Numbered from the stretch's first letter, positions 1-11,687 are shown. The stretch is 64,000 nucleotides of DNA from Anadara kagoshimensis (GCA_021292105.1 CM037857.1:30804365-30868364), one strand, 5' to 3'. Numbers and translations are program-made. The notes: generated by a model not told the origin, from the letters alone.

Positions 1-310
1 GAACTCGGATCCGAGTTCAAAGTATGGTTAAGCTACATTGCGGAGTCCATATCGATTTGTTTTTAAGCGTTTTAAAACCCGCTCTGGTTGTTACACTGTC
101 CTGTAAGGTTGTTTTGTGTGGATTAAGTAAGGCATGTAAACTTGCAGCTGTATCTCCATCGAATAAAGCATTTATAATGCTCTCAGACATATGTTACATT
201 ATAACCCCATCTCAGACACAAAAAGAATGTGTCTTATTTGTAAACAACTGTGCTATATATATATATAATAATAATATCTTCATGCGATATTTATCACAGG
301 GACACATATA

Positions 311-520
311 GGCAAACAACATTGACCTGTCCGCTTGACCTTTCATTAGGAATATTCATATAGAAGGATCCCTGTAGTAGAATTCACTGTTAATAGAATG
401 TACTCAAGGTACATGATTAGTGTTCACATTATGTAGACAAAATAACTCCTGTGATTCCTAAACATTAACTCGTCCACATTAAATATTCAAATTAAAGGTC
501 AAGCGGACAGGTCAAAGTTA
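311..520. mobile_element. MITE family 1, TATA target
   Basis: Ends are inverted copies of GGCAAACAACATTGACCTGT CCGCTTGACCTTT. Flanked by TATA on the left and AT-rich TA repeats on the right. Confidence 0.8.
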
Positions 521-528
521 TATATATA

Positions 529-574
<46 letters not shown>

Positions 575-599
575 TGCCATGGATAAATAGAACGTATTG

Positions 600-863
600 G
601 AAAACAACATTGACCTGTCAGATTGACCTTAATATAAATTTATCTATGTATATATATATAGAGGGGGACAAAAGTACACACGGGAAACACTTTAAAACAA
701 TCCGGAGTTGATCGTCCCACACTGACAGAACCGTCAGTCAGTGCTTTCTCAACGAGCATAAATATTTGTGGTTTGTGCGTGTAAACTGCGAATTATGTAT
801 TGCGGATCATCCTATATGAATATCCGCATGATAGGTCAAGCGGACAGGTCAATGTTGTTTACC
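600..863. mobile_element. MITE family 1, second copy
   Basis: Left end AACAACATTGACCTGTCAGA is mutated; right end AGGTCAAGCGGACAGGTCAA then TGTTGTTTACC is intact. Confidence 0.75.
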
Positions 864-1099
864 TCTACGGCATGTGCCATATTTATATCTAGAGAGAACA
901 AAAATGTGTAAATATGTTGATCAACGTTTTCACGGAAAGCCATGCCGACTCCTTACAAAAAGTTTTTCGGAGAAAACATTATTGTAAACAAACAACAGAT
1001 AATGAACATCTTGATAAACACCCCTAGTTGAAGTTTGTAAATAAATTTGTTTTCTGGACAAAATACATTCTGAATTAGTCATACTTCAAAATTGCCGGA

Positions 1100-1103
<4 letters not shown>

Positions 1104-1146
<43 letters not shown>
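1104..1146. repeat. (GA)n microsatellite
   Basis: About 21 GA units; an ATAA/TAAA tract follows at 1,313-1,347 and a TA tract precedes at 520-580. Confidence 0.95.
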
Positions 1147-1148
<2 letters not shown>

Positions 1149-1349
1149 TGTTTATCCAGTGAAAATTCTTTTATTTATGTCGAGGCGCGCGCGAGTGTGT
1201 ATGTGTATTTTTTTGGCTTTTTTGCGGGGAGGGAGAATATATGTATATAATTGTTAAGCCATTTTGGTGACGCATTTTGTTGGGCTGTCCAGAACGTTAT
1301 TATCACATTTAACAAATAAAATAAATAAATAAATAAATAAATAAATATC

Positions 1350-2830
1350 AGTAGTCTCTCGAAATGGTTTATTCATGATTGTCCCTTTTTTGAAAATCCA
1401 GGTAAGAATTTTGTTAAAAAAAAAGAGGGACAATCATGAATTCAACCGGAATAGGGAACAATAGGACTTCAGTTAAGCTTGGGGTATAGTTTTATTCCAG
1501 AAAAGAAGGTAACCGAAAAATTAAAATTATATCTTACATTATCAGCGTTTTATTTTTAAAATTTATTCATAAATTAAACAAAATCACAAATACATGTGTC
1601 TAATTAAATAACTAAATAATATAAAATATAAACCCAAAATAAAAACATTTTGAAAAATCAATAAAACATTTTGAAAAATCAAATAAAACATGCACATATA
1701 AATAAATAAATGAATGAAAATCAAAATACATGTAAAAAAAATACCGTTACATTGCATTTTAGAGAAAACTTTTTGAGAAAATGTCTAACAGACACATTTT
1801 TCCAATGTTTCTTTTTGAAATTTTAAATATAGTTTCTACCAATATGGAACTTTAACATATATGAAAAGAGTATTTACATTTTTGGGGTAAAAAGAAGCTT
1901 AAAAAACAGTTTTTAGAGAAAACCTTTGAATTTTAAAAGAATAATCTAATAGACACATTTTTCAATGTTTCTTCTTAAAATTTTTGAATAAAGCTTCTAC
2001 AAAGATAGAACTTTATTTTACATATATTATCAGTTTTTTGAAAATATTTTACATTTTGTTTTGAAATTTTAGAGGAATAAGTACAACTTTAAAAACAAAA
2101 TAAATAATAAAATCTCCTTTAAACCTCTATGAAATAGGCATACATGTTATGTGATGATTTGCAATAATGCAATATCTGCTTATTATTTAATTCGAAATAG
2201 GATAAGCTTGAAATTTCTGATAAAAAAATGCAGATATTTTTTCCACTAATTTAAATTTTACTGTATTTAAGTTGTAAATGTAGTCGGAAATTAACATTTA
2301 TATGGAGTGGAAAGGCTATGTAAGTCTTGTTGAATTAATGCAGAATTTGAAAAAAGTATTTTCTTCGAAAAATGTTTACCAGGCGATAAATCTAACTCCA
2401 TGAATTCCTGTTATTCTTCATGTTCTTATTGGTTGAATTAATGCAAAATTTGAAATCAAAAAAGTTTACATCTAATTCTGTGGAATTCCTTTTAATCTTA
2501 TTTTATTTGTTTTTAGTAATAAATCAATAACATTTAAGAATGAGAAATAAATGAAACAGACATAGACTAAAATTTCAAATTAAAAATTATAATAAATGTA
2601 TACCGTAATTTAATTTTTATTTCATTTGTTCAAGTAAAAAGTAACATTTGAATAAGTTTTTTTTTAATTCAAGACAATGAAAGTTATAACTTATTCCATT
2701 AGGTTCACCAGGTAAAATTGGAATAGACTATAATTGTTTGTTTGAACAGCACATCAAACTCAGAAAGGGACAATAATGAATATCTGTTTTTAAGGAAAGG
2801 GACAATCATGAACAGACCCTCGAAATATAC
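1350..2830. mobile_element. 1.45-kb non-autonomous DNA element with inverted ends
   Basis: Left TTCATGATTGTCCCTTTTT (1,370) and right AAAGGGACAATCATGAAC (2,794-2,812) are inverted; further internal copies of GGGACAATCATGAATTC lie near 1,427 and GGGACAATAATGAAT near 2,767. The inside is AT-rich with a diverged ~150-base direct repeat (1,765-1,870 and 1,918-2,030) and no coding frame. Confidence 0.6.
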
Positions 2831-2937
2831 CGTAATTCTGAACGTATGCTTTTCATATATATCAGAGCTAGTTGTGTACTTAGGTTTTTTGCCACATATC
2901 TCCTTTCATGTTAAAGTGACTTTGCCATGTCTGTAAA

Positions 2938-3215
2938 GAAATTTTACATGGACACATTTTTTTTTACTTTTGTGGAAAAAATGTGTCCATGTTAAATTCC
3001 GTTACATATGTATTCTTTTTACATATACATATATATTGCAAATTTCACCTTTGCGAAGAAATGTGTCCATTTAAAATGTCGTAATGGCAAATTTCACAAA
3101 TGTTTCCATTTAAAATGTTATGGCAAATTTCACCTTTGTGAAAAAAATGTGTTCATGTAAAAATTCGTTATGGCAAATTTCACCTTTGTGAAAAAATGTG
3201 TCAACTTATTAACAG
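2938..3215. repeat. Hairpin and palindromic tandem repeat
   Basis: TTTACATGGACACATTTTTT and its inverse flank a short loop at 2,942-2,996; then about four copies of a 40-50-base unit (TGGCAAATTTCACCTTTGTG plus AAAAAATGTGTCCAT), itself partly self-complementary. Confidence 0.65.
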
Positions 3216-4009
3216 TCTATTTTTGACACGCCTGAATGTTAACAGTATTTATTGCAAGTTGTTGCATTTCTGAATTTTTATATTTCATCTCTCGGATATT
3301 AAAAACGATCAATGTTCTAAGACAAGAGATTTCTTTTCGGATATTTAAAAATAAATGCAGAGATAAGGACATCGTCTAAATGCTTTATCGATTCTAATCT
3401 TAACCGCTAACTGCTATTTAATGGAGAAATGTCGATTGTTTTATTAGCTGATGCATATTAACTTAAAGTCCGTGGATAAAAATAACCTCGACAGTAAAGT
3501 ACTGTCAGTGTTCATATTACATGTACATATAGCTATTAGTATTCATGTCAACAAAAGCGTAACAAAACTAAGTATAACGATTCTAATTTGAGTTTGATGG
3601 CTTCCAGGACTAAGTGGACAAATAGACTCTAAAAGCAATACGATCATATTTCGGAAAAAAGATAAGAAATGAAACGCTATTCCTGTTTTATGCCATCTAA
3701 ACTTCAGATGTTTGTCAATTTAGTATCAAGGTTTGACCAAAAGAATAGGTATATCCAATTGTCCACAATATTACGTAAAACCATTTTCAAAACCTTTAAA
3801 GCATTTGCCAAATGTGTAATTTGTATTCAATTTTTCCTACTCAATCCCCCGCTGAATCAAAACATTCCATCGTAGATATAGGCTATTTCGATCAAGAAAA
3901 TATATTTGTAGAATGTGTTCATTTCTAGTACAGAACAAATTCTTAAAGGACGAAAAAAATGCGACAAACTAGTTATATGTATGTTGTCTGAGATAGACAC
4001 AACAGACAG
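3216..4009. other. No feature recognised
   Basis: AT-rich, short chance frames only. Confidence 0.5.
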
Positions 4010-4202
4010 TACAATACAGACCTGTCGAAAGTTAGCCTACTCAGTGTTAAACTTTTGACAAGCCAGTAGTGTATATCTCCCAGCAGCTATTCAGCCACTA
4101 CCTATCTATATCGCAGCCGCCGCTCGGTAACCGAACTTCGGCTCCTTTTCGTAAGTTTGACAGCCCTGTACTGTATCTCTCGGTACCTAGCAGTTCAGCC
4201 AC

Positions 4203-4233
<31 letters not shown>

Positions 4234-4340
4234 TCAGCTGCTCGACACCCGAACTTTAAGCCGCTCGGCAACCGAATTTCGACTTCTTTTCGTTAGCTCA
4301 GTGTCAATTTTTTGGCAGTACTGTACTGTATGTTATTGTG
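4010..4340. mobile_element. MITE family 2, composite copy with (AC) tract
   Basis: Begins ACCTGTCGAAAGTT and carries TAAACTTTTGACAAGCC inside; a second block repeats the CCGCTCGGTAACCGAA text at 4,120 and 4,260, split by (AC)15 at 4,201-4,231. Confidence 0.5.
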
Positions 4341-4684
4341 ACTTAAGTATGTCATGAAGTACAATTAAAATACAACGTATGCATGTACTTATAAATGTAA
4401 ATTGTCCTTGGTTAAATACTACCAGTACCAACGCATAAAATCATTCAAAAATAACGTGACTGGGTCAGGTATCTTAAAGCTAAAGTAGGTCAAATTAAAT
4501 AATCATGACGTCACAAAATAATTTGAGATGAGGTCTTTTAAATAGACTCTTTTAAAATAATTTCAAACAAATAAAATTTAAAACACAATGTTTCGAATCA
4601 ATGTTATCTGATGACGGACAAATATATGCATGCATCACTGTTTCACGAATTGGAATTTGGAGTGAATGAATTGAGTTTACGCCC

Positions 4685-4765
4685 CTGATATACTAGAGGC
4701 GTCCATAGATGGTTGAGGAAACCAGAATAAACCACCGACCCTCTGCAAGCTAGCTGAATAAGGAT
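4685..4765 (-). repeat. SINE fragment
   Basis: GAGGAAACCAGAATAAACCA and CCGACCCTCTGCAAGCTAG match, inverted, the TGGTTTTC ... GGTTTCCTCCACC block of nearby SINEs. Confidence 0.4.
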
Positions 4766-5485
4766 GATGCACTATATATACGAATACATATAAAGATGAA
4801 AAAAGCAGTTATTTAAACATGAGTTCATGTAAATTACAATTCAAACATTAACAAAAATCAATAATAAAAATGGATTGTTACTGAAGTGACATTACAATGT
4901 TATTGAACATAGTTACATGGTTTTGCATTTCCTTTTGTTTTTTCCCGCCGATATTGGGCCCCGTTCACAATTAAAAATCTGATGGGTCTTTTAAGAACAC
5001 TTTAGCTTATTTTCAAAATAATAATAAAAATAATAATAATAAACTGTCCATAAAATTGGTAAAATACTAATAAGCATGTTCATATGTCTTTTATTCATAT
5101 TCAATTAAAATTATAATATATATATATAATTATTTCCACGGTCCATGATTTTGGCTATTTCACTGTAAATATTTACAATATTTAAAATTACAAAGGCCAT
5201 GATCCGTCAAGGTTCATGATCCATCTATAGAATTTTTATAAAAAATATGTTTTTCTCTTCCACGATTTTGGCTATTTGACTGCTAGTATTCACAATTACA
5301 AGGGTCCTTATTCCATTCACAAAAGACTGAAAAGCAGTCCTAGTCCCGGCTCAGTGACACATCATTTATAGACCGTTCTTAATATAATTACAAATAAAGA
5401 TCGATATAATTTATAGTAACTTGGTATTTGCATAACTCGTAAACATGACGCCATTTGGATCGCTGCCATTACAAGGAGTGTTATG

Positions 5486-5965
5486 TTTACTGTAAAAACA
5501 TTTTTGTCCAGAGTTAATATGTCTGGAAGATGAAACCTTCTTTCTAGAACTTTTGCTTTTTATCTTTGGGTTTTGTGGTCAAGTTAACAAAAGAGGCGCA
5601 CTTACTGTTTATTGTAAATACATTTTTGTTCAGAGTTGATATGTCTGGAAGATGAAGCCTTCTTTCTAGAACTTTTGCTTTTTATCTTTGGGTTTTGTGG
5701 TCAAGTTAACAAAAGGGGCGCACTTACTGTTAATTGTAAATACATTTTTGTCTAAAGTTAATATGTCGATGGAACTTTCTTTCTGGAACTTTTGTTTTAT
5801 ATCATTGGGCTTCGTGGTCAAGTTAACAATAAGGGCACACTAACTGTTCACTGTAAACACATTTTTGTCTAGAGTTGATATGTCTGGAAGATGGAACTTT
5901 CTTGTTGGAACTTTTTTTTTATATCATTGGGCCTCGTGGTCAAGTGATCGAAGGGCCCGATTACT
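5486..5965 (+). repeat. Tandem repeat, four copies of about 117-122 bases
   Basis: Markers GAGTTAATATGTCTGGAAGA recur near 5,514, 5,631, 5,753 and 5,868, each followed by TTCTTTCTAGAACTTTTG and TGTGGTCAAGTTAAC. Confidence 0.8.
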
Positions 5966-6019
5966 GATCACAGCTACTGTTCATACCTAATGTAGAATAC
6001 ACTCAAGTACATCCTTATG

Positions 6020-6155
6020 TGAGAAAGTAAGTAAGTTTGCCTGGCAAAGGTAGGTGGTTTTCTTCTGGCACTCAGGTTTCCTCCACCATGACAGAACTGA
6101 CTGCCTCGATATAAGTGAAGTGAAAAAGTAGGACACCATTACTCTACTTCCTTCT
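6020..6155 (+). repeat. SINE fragment (GGTTTTC...CTCCACC block)
   Basis: GGTGGTTTTCTTCTGGCACT CAGGTTTCCTCCACC, then TGCCTCGATATAAGTGAAGT. Confidence 0.5.
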
Positions 6156-6786
6156 TGTGTAACTTGATAATAAACTTCATAAAATAATAGTCATCCATAT
6201 ATTGCTGCATATTTGTTCTTATGTCTGTCAGTAGAGAATAAATGAGGATGAAATATATACATTAACAAATTACGCAATACAACCAAAAAACTACACCACA
6301 ATCGATTGTAATAAGATAGATATATTCAGAACTGATAACAGAAGAACGTTTGATTAAAAAACCAAAAGTATATATTTTATAGTTATAAGCGATTATTTAT
6401 GGGAAAAAAATGTATCTGATGTAATGGCGACAGCTTGTAGCTTCGAAATAGGAATATTGTTCGACACTTTCCGTGATAACTCGAAAAAACAAAAAAGTAG
6501 AACGGAAAAAGCCGAATCAAATTGTTTTGCATGTTTGGCACATTCAACTTGCATCAAAATACCAACTTGTCATATTCCTTACGTAATCGTATAACTGAGT
6601 CTTATTTATGTTGTGTTTTACGAGTGGAAATCTAACGAATGTCTTTGTATCTTTATAGTTTTGGCAAGGCACATGTATATAAACTGAGAACGCGCACTTT
6701 TATTTCTGGAAGGTTAAATTTCTCGTTACTTTTAACACATTTAAAACCCAAAAGAAATCTCACTGTTTAGAACACGGGACCAGTTT

Positions 6787-6857
6787 TATAATAAAATTTT
6801 AAAAAATACCCATAAGTATATAAAAAGAGTGGGTATTTTTTTAAGATTTTATAATGA
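6787..6857. repeat. Long hairpin
   Basis: TTATAATAAAATTTTAAAAA ATACCCAT and its inverse around a short loop (stem about 28 bases with few mismatches), 150 bases before the first visible hexokinase exon. Confidence 0.7.
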
Positions 6858-7012
6858 ATTGGTACATGCTGTCTAGAAAAAAGAATATTTTTGTAATTAA
6901 TTAATTAAACGTAACCAGAAATTCTTTTTATAACAGCTAAGATCATAAGTGACGTGTGGAAATTAATTAATGGGTTAGTTTAGAAATTAATGTATTTATT
7001 TATTAATAATAG

Positions 7013-7112
7013 ATTGACGGCGTGGAAGTCATAGCAGTGGTAAATGATGCCGTCGGAACACTCATGTCGACAGCTCATGGGGACAGGAATTGTGAAATTG
7101 GACTTATCTTGG
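7013..7112 (+). CDS. HK: Hexokinase exon a (catalytic Asp)
   Basis: 100 nt after acceptor ..aataatag and before donor GTAAAT. It codes [10 protein letters not shown], in which the Asp is the family's catalytic base, and ends one base into a Gly codon (phase 1). Confidence 0.95.
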
Positions 7113-10100
7113 GTAAATATATTCTTAACGCTATAGAAAATATTTGAAGAGTTATGTTCATTTGACTATTGATGATTTACACTCTGATCAAGATTCTAGC
7201 ACTTGTATGGGGGCAGTCAATTCTTCGACGGTAGGTGAGATAACTAAGACAAACGAACTAAGACTTTCTAAGGCCAGCAAGGCTGGGGTTTGAACATATA
7301 TTGTGAGAGGGGCTGTGATTCTCCAGCACAATTTTTAGACTACTCGGGTAGCGACATTCCTGCAAGAATATTCACCTAACATAAAGGTATTGCATACAGG
7401 AAAGCATTTATATTACACGATTGTTCGTGTGGCAAAAAGATCTTTTTATAAAACCAGTTAATTTGAATGTTCTGTAGTTTGGTTTTATGTATATAATATA
7501 GAATAAAGCAGTATGTTGCTTCAAAAAGTATTTTATTTCGAAGACACGATACAAAAGACAAACATTTATTTTGACAACTGATTGTACGACCCCCGACTTT
7601 GGATTGACGCTGAAAAATCCCGACTTTCAATGAATTCATTAAGAAGATTAACAGCATTTATTAAGTTTCAGCAATTTTGAAATTTTGAATTGTGATTTTT
7701 TGCAGGTACTGGTTGCAATGCGTGCTATATGGAAAAGATAGAGAACGTTGGGTTATGGGAGGGCGACTGTGACCATCCACAGCAGGTAAGGACATTATGT
7801 AGACCAAGCTATGTCAACAACCATAATGAGAAAAACATGTGTGACACATGTCGAAAACAAGTTTCTTTTTGAACCTGGTTAAAGTTGTTTTTGGGAAAAT
7901 GATATTCTTTTGAATTTATCCAAGTTTACCTGTAAATACCCCTAATGGTTTGAGATGTTTTTATGTTCACAATAACTACTGCTGACGTATATAAGTTTAT
8001 ATGTATAGGTAAACAACATTGACCTGTCCGTTTGATCTTTCATTAGGAATATTCATATAGAAGGATTCACCCAATAAATGGGCTGTAGTAGCATTCGCAT
8101 GGTACATGATTATTGTTCACATTATGTAAACAAAATAAACACCTGTGCTCCCTTTACATGGATGTACTTGGTCCGTGATAAATATTAAAATCAAAGGTCA
8201 AGCGGACAGGTCAAAGTTGTTTACCTATAGATCGTGTCTAATTATCCCGATATAAGATACACTGTTGTCAGTTTAAAGTTATTCACACTAGGATTCAGTG
8301 TATCAAATTTTAATATATTGAGAAACTCGAGAACGGTAGACCTGTCGAAAGTTTAACAGTAAGTTAAACAAATGAATTGGGCATAATTTACAGTTTATAT
8401 CGACCCCTCTTTAGCTGTATCTTGGCAGCTGCTGTATAATTCTTGGTAGCTCTTCTTTCACTGGCTATCCAAATCTCACCACATGACAGCCGATCTTTGA
8501 CTCATTTTAGTTAGCATCGTGTTAAACTATCAACAGGTTTGTACTGTAAATATATCTGGTGTGATGTCTAATGCGTATTACACAAAAATCAGTTTAATCT
8601 TCGATGAGGTAAAATCAACAAGTTGTCAGCTTTTTGTTATCTAGACTAGATCAAATTATCAGTTAAGCTGTTGTATAATTTTGTTATGATTATCTACATG
8701 TTGTGGTAATGGAGAGATTCTTGCTAACCAATCAACATACTAACCTTGCCTTCGTCTCATTAAGTTTGTTTGTCGGTTTTCTTCATGTACTCCAGATTCC
8801 TCAAACCTCCAAGAACTGATTGCCTCGATATAAGTGAAATAATTTTGACTGGGGCGTATACCACTCTTCTCATCTTCTTACTTTTTATATAGAGGGCCAC
8901 CATCAAGTCTTTCTAGAATCTGCTTATCACGATAACTTGTTAGTCCCCCTCAGACTGCTTGTTCACCACATCTCCTCAAGAATATGTGGCATGAACACTT
9001 GTTAGCCCTCTATGGACTGCATTTTTATATAGGTCCATCATAACGTCAATAGACAGTTTAAATGTATATTTATAGGTATTAATCAACACAGAATGGGGTG
9101 CTTTTGGAGACAACGGTTGTCTAGATTTTATTCGCACAGAATATGATAGAGAACTGGATACATTTTCAATCAATCCTGGAAAACAAATGTAAGATTTTAA
9201 ATCATTTTAACCTTAATAGTTTTTCTAGTTTTTCTCGAGTGAATGAGGTTTGGAAAAATGCTTCAAATGACGTCAAAGCACAGTACTATTTACTGCTAAC
9301 GCATGCCCTCTCCCTGTTGATTGTTTTTATGACCAACGGAAACTATGTTTTACTTTTAATTGTAAATAAGTCTCTAAATTTGCATAACATAATATTTTTT
9401 TTACAAAAACTGCATTATTTTTATGTCCAACGGAAGCTAGTTTTCACATTGTAATAATTGTTTTCAATATGTTTATTCGTTTGTCCATTGGATAATGATA
9501 ATTTTGCTTTTAATTTTGATTATATAATTGGTTGGATATTTCATCTTTTTATTGCGTGGTCATAGTGGTTCATTTTATGGCGTAATCGCGTTGCCTCATT
9601 TTAATGCTGCTCATGTTGTCCCATTTTATGACGTAATCCCATTGCCTTATTTTATGGGGTGCTGGCAGTGCCTCATTTTATGGCGTTCTGGTAGCGCCTC
9701 ATTTTATGGCGTGCTGGTAGCGCCTCATTTTATGGCGTAATCCCATTGCCTCATTTTATGGGGTGCTGGCAGTGCCTCATTTTATGGAATGCTGGTAGCG
9801 TCTCATTTAATGGCGGGATCAAAGCGCCTCGTTTACTACCTCCAACTTTCTATATATCATATTATGTTTTAACAGATTAGAGAAAATGATATCCGGGATG
9901 TATATGGGAGAAATTGTCCGTCTAACATTGGAGAGACTTACAATGGAAGGTTTACTGTTCTCTGGCATCGACAGGGAATGCGAGTTGTTTGTGAGACATA
10001 GATTCTACACAAAATATGTTTCTGAAATTGAAAGGTAACGACACTATTAATTTACTACCTGTAAATGCTTTTTTAAGGTGCATAAAGTAGAACCATAAAA

Positions 10101-11573
10101 TCAGCTTTAGCCACAAAAATGAGAAATGTTTGTTACCAGAAAAATCTGCAACTAAATTAATGAAGTCGTAAACTACAAGGTTCTAAGCTTAATGAAACAA
10201 AAACAACTAACCAAATTACCTCCATCATCGTAAATGGTATAAGTATTAAATCGTATATAATAGCACCTGGTCTCATTCCCAAGGTAAGTTCAACTGTTAA
10301 ACTTAATTTGTCTGTTTTCAAAGTTTTAATATGCCTTTAAGTTTGTGATTTGAACATGGGAGGTATGTTTGCGTTTGATATCAGTATGCATATATGCCTA
10401 ATATACTTGGATGACATACTAATTTTTACCTATATTTATTTCAGCGATCATGATGAATTCTTCAGAAACACAAAACAGGTGTTAGATGAAATTGGTGTGG
10501 AGAATTTCACTACCGAAGATTGTAAAATTGTTAAATATGTATGCACACTAATATCCGCCAGGGCAGCCTTCCTAGCATCAGCTTGTAAGTAATTTCCAAA
10601 ATAAAACTAAAATATATGTAATGAGAGAGAGAGAGAGATATATATATAGAGAGAGAGAGAGTTCTTTTATCAATCACAGATGTAAAATAAATATCTCTGG
10701 TGTAGCCTAGTGGCAAATCATGTGTATTTGTTTAAGAGGGAGAGTATCTTCTTGTCAGTTTTGTCTTCACATTCCCAGGTTGTTTAACTTTATAAGTTTT
10801 TATGGAATTTCTTAAACATTTTTGTTAAATTTTGCAGGTTTAGCCACGTTGATCAACAAACTAGACAAAGAAGAAACGACAATTGCTGTAGATGGGTCCT
10901 TGTACAGATTCCACCCAAGGTTTCACAATCTAATGTGTTTAAAGATGAAAGAATTAGTCAGACCAGGCCGCAAGGTAACTATTGAAGGGGAGATAAATCT
11001 AAATAATTGTTGATGGATCGTAGCTTGTAATATATTTCGTTGTAAATATAACACCAGCTTCAAATACTTTTAGTTAAGTTTGTAAATTCTAAAAAGTGGA
11101 CAATAAACAAGAACACCTTTAATCATAATTATATGAATTGCTTGGACAGTGAAAAACAAAAACATGCATGAAAGTATTCTTCAAATAATATTGCCAATTC
11201 GTTTAGCTGATAGATTGTGAACAGGTGATCTGGAACAATATTAATTCTTCTTTTTTCTATTAATTCAGAAAAATACTTTTCATGTTGTTTTCATTCTTAA
11301 TTTTTGCTTCACATGCGTTTGCTGTAGCTAGGTAGAACTTTAACTTAATGCTTACCTTCATTTTTCAAAGTTTTCACTTTGCTTTTAGGATTGTGATTTG
11401 AACATGGGCCGATTTGCTTGCGATTATGTGATTAACTTCTAACTAAAATGTTCTTTTTACAGTTTCGGCTTGAACTTTCACATGATGGCAGTGGTAAAGG
11501 TGCTGCATTAGTTGCTGCTGTAGCAATAAGACTACGAGAAGAAAAGAAAGAAATTGTAGTGGACAATGTATGA
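7013..11573 (+). CDS. HK: Hexokinase, C-terminal part (8 exons, 5' end not in window)
   Basis: Hexokinase phosphorylates glucose at C6 with ATP in the cytosol, the first step of glycolysis. Eight exons (7013-7112, 7706-7785, 9076-9188, 9876-10034, 10445-10584, 10838-10974, 11463-11573; the listed exon entries give details, and the count of seven here plus any missing 5' exons makes the full gene) join in phase with GT-AG borders. They code about 279 residues ending in a TGA. Visible family landmarks in order are [10 protein letters not shown] (holding the catalytic Asp), [19 protein letters not shown] and NPGKQ (glucose-binding loops), [21 protein letters not shown] and [12 protein letters not shown] (adenosine site). 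This equals the large subdomain of one hexokinase half. The small-subdomain exons should lie upstream but none was recognised in 1-7012, so they are probably left of the window. Correction to the count: seven exons are supported here, not eight. Family identity is very secure; the paralogue cannot be named. Confidence 0.95.
7706..7785 (+). CDS. HK: Hexokinase exon b
   Basis: 80 nt between tttttgcag and GTAAGG. It completes the Gly codon and codes the phosphate-loop-like [10 protein letters not shown] followed by an acidic stretch (EGDCDH). Ends in phase 0. Confidence 0.95.
8008..8225. mobile_element. MITE family 1, copy in hexokinase intron
   Basis: 218 bases, ends GGTAAACAAC and GTTGTTTACC, both flanked by TATA (8004-8007 and 8226-8229), a clean target duplication or TA/TATA preference. 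Confidence 0.85.
8335..8550. mobile_element. MITE family 2
   Basis: Inverted ends AGACCTGTCGAAAGTTTAAC and GTTAAACTATCAACAGGTTT, 215 bases apart, in a hexokinase intron. Confidence 0.65.
8755..8890 (+). repeat. SINE fragment, same block, hexokinase intron
   Basis: CGGTTTTCTTCATGTACTCC AGATTCCTC and TGCCTCGATATAAGTGAAAT. Confidence 0.5.
9076..9188 (+). CDS. HK: Hexokinase exon c (glucose-binding loop)
   Basis: 113 nt between tttatag and GTAAGA. It codes [20 protein letters not shown] and then SINPGKQ, the conserved Glu-containing glucose contacts. Ends AT (phase 2); the next exon supplies the third base to give Ile. Confidence 0.95.
9560..9838 (+). repeat. 26-base minisatellite in hexokinase intron
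   Basis: About ten copies of a 26-base unit (CCTCATTTTATGGCGTGCTG GTAGCG), GC-richer than its surroundings. It ends about 40 bases before exon 9876. Confidence 0.85.
9876..10034 (+). CDS. HK: Hexokinase exon d
   Basis: 159 nt between ttttaacag and GTAACG. It codes [14 protein letters not shown], a hexokinase signature helix, and a more variable segment ending VSEIES across the junction. Confidence 0.95.
10318..10375 (+). repeat. Tail fragment in hexokinase intron
   Basis: AAAGTTTTAATATGCC to GTGATTTGAACATGGG matches the last 55 bases of the tail. Confidence 0.4.
10445..10584 (+). CDS. HK: Hexokinase exon e
   Basis: 140 nt between tatttcag and GTAAGT. It codes the helical part with [19 protein letters not shown], matching the V-C-x-x-V-x-x-R-A-A pattern of the family. 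Ends phase 1. Confidence 0.93.
10838..10974 (+). CDS. HK: Hexokinase exon f
   Basis: 137 nt between ttttgcag and GTAACT. It codes [10 protein letters not shown] and [12 protein letters not shown], the conserved strand-turn near the nucleotide site. Ends with a complete Lys codon. Confidence 0.95.
11366..11430 (+). repeat. Tail fragment in hexokinase intron
   Basis: CAAAGTTTTCACTTTGCTTT to GATTTGAACATGGGCC, the same tail end, 35 bases before the last hexokinase exon. Confidence 0.5.
11463..11573 (+). CDS. HK: Hexokinase terminal coding exon
   Basis: Begins after ctttttacag and codes [20 protein letters not shown], the ATP-adenosine motif, then a short charged C-terminus ending in TGA at 11571-11573. 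Confidence 0.95.
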   Translation, partial: FRLELSHDGSGKGAALVAAVAIRLREEKKEIVVDNV

Positions 11574-11687
11574 AGCCTTGTAGTATTGAACATTCTCTAG
11601 GAAAGCTGCAGGTTGTTTCCTTCCACCCGGATGTTGCGCACGCTTCATCAAAGGAAATATCCGATTACTGCGCATGTGTAATGTGTG

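Noticed and set aside
24-311. 95-codon open frame at the left edge
   Set aside because: No motif, overlaps a MITE border and has chance-like composition in AT-rich DNA.
1-7012. Missing 5' hexokinase exons
   Set aside because: I looked for the small-subdomain motifs (LGFTFSFP-like, TKGF-like) on the plus strand and saw none; they are likely outside the window.
9560-9838. CRISPR-like regular array
   Set aside because: Units are contiguous with no unique spacers, and the setting is a eukaryotic intron.
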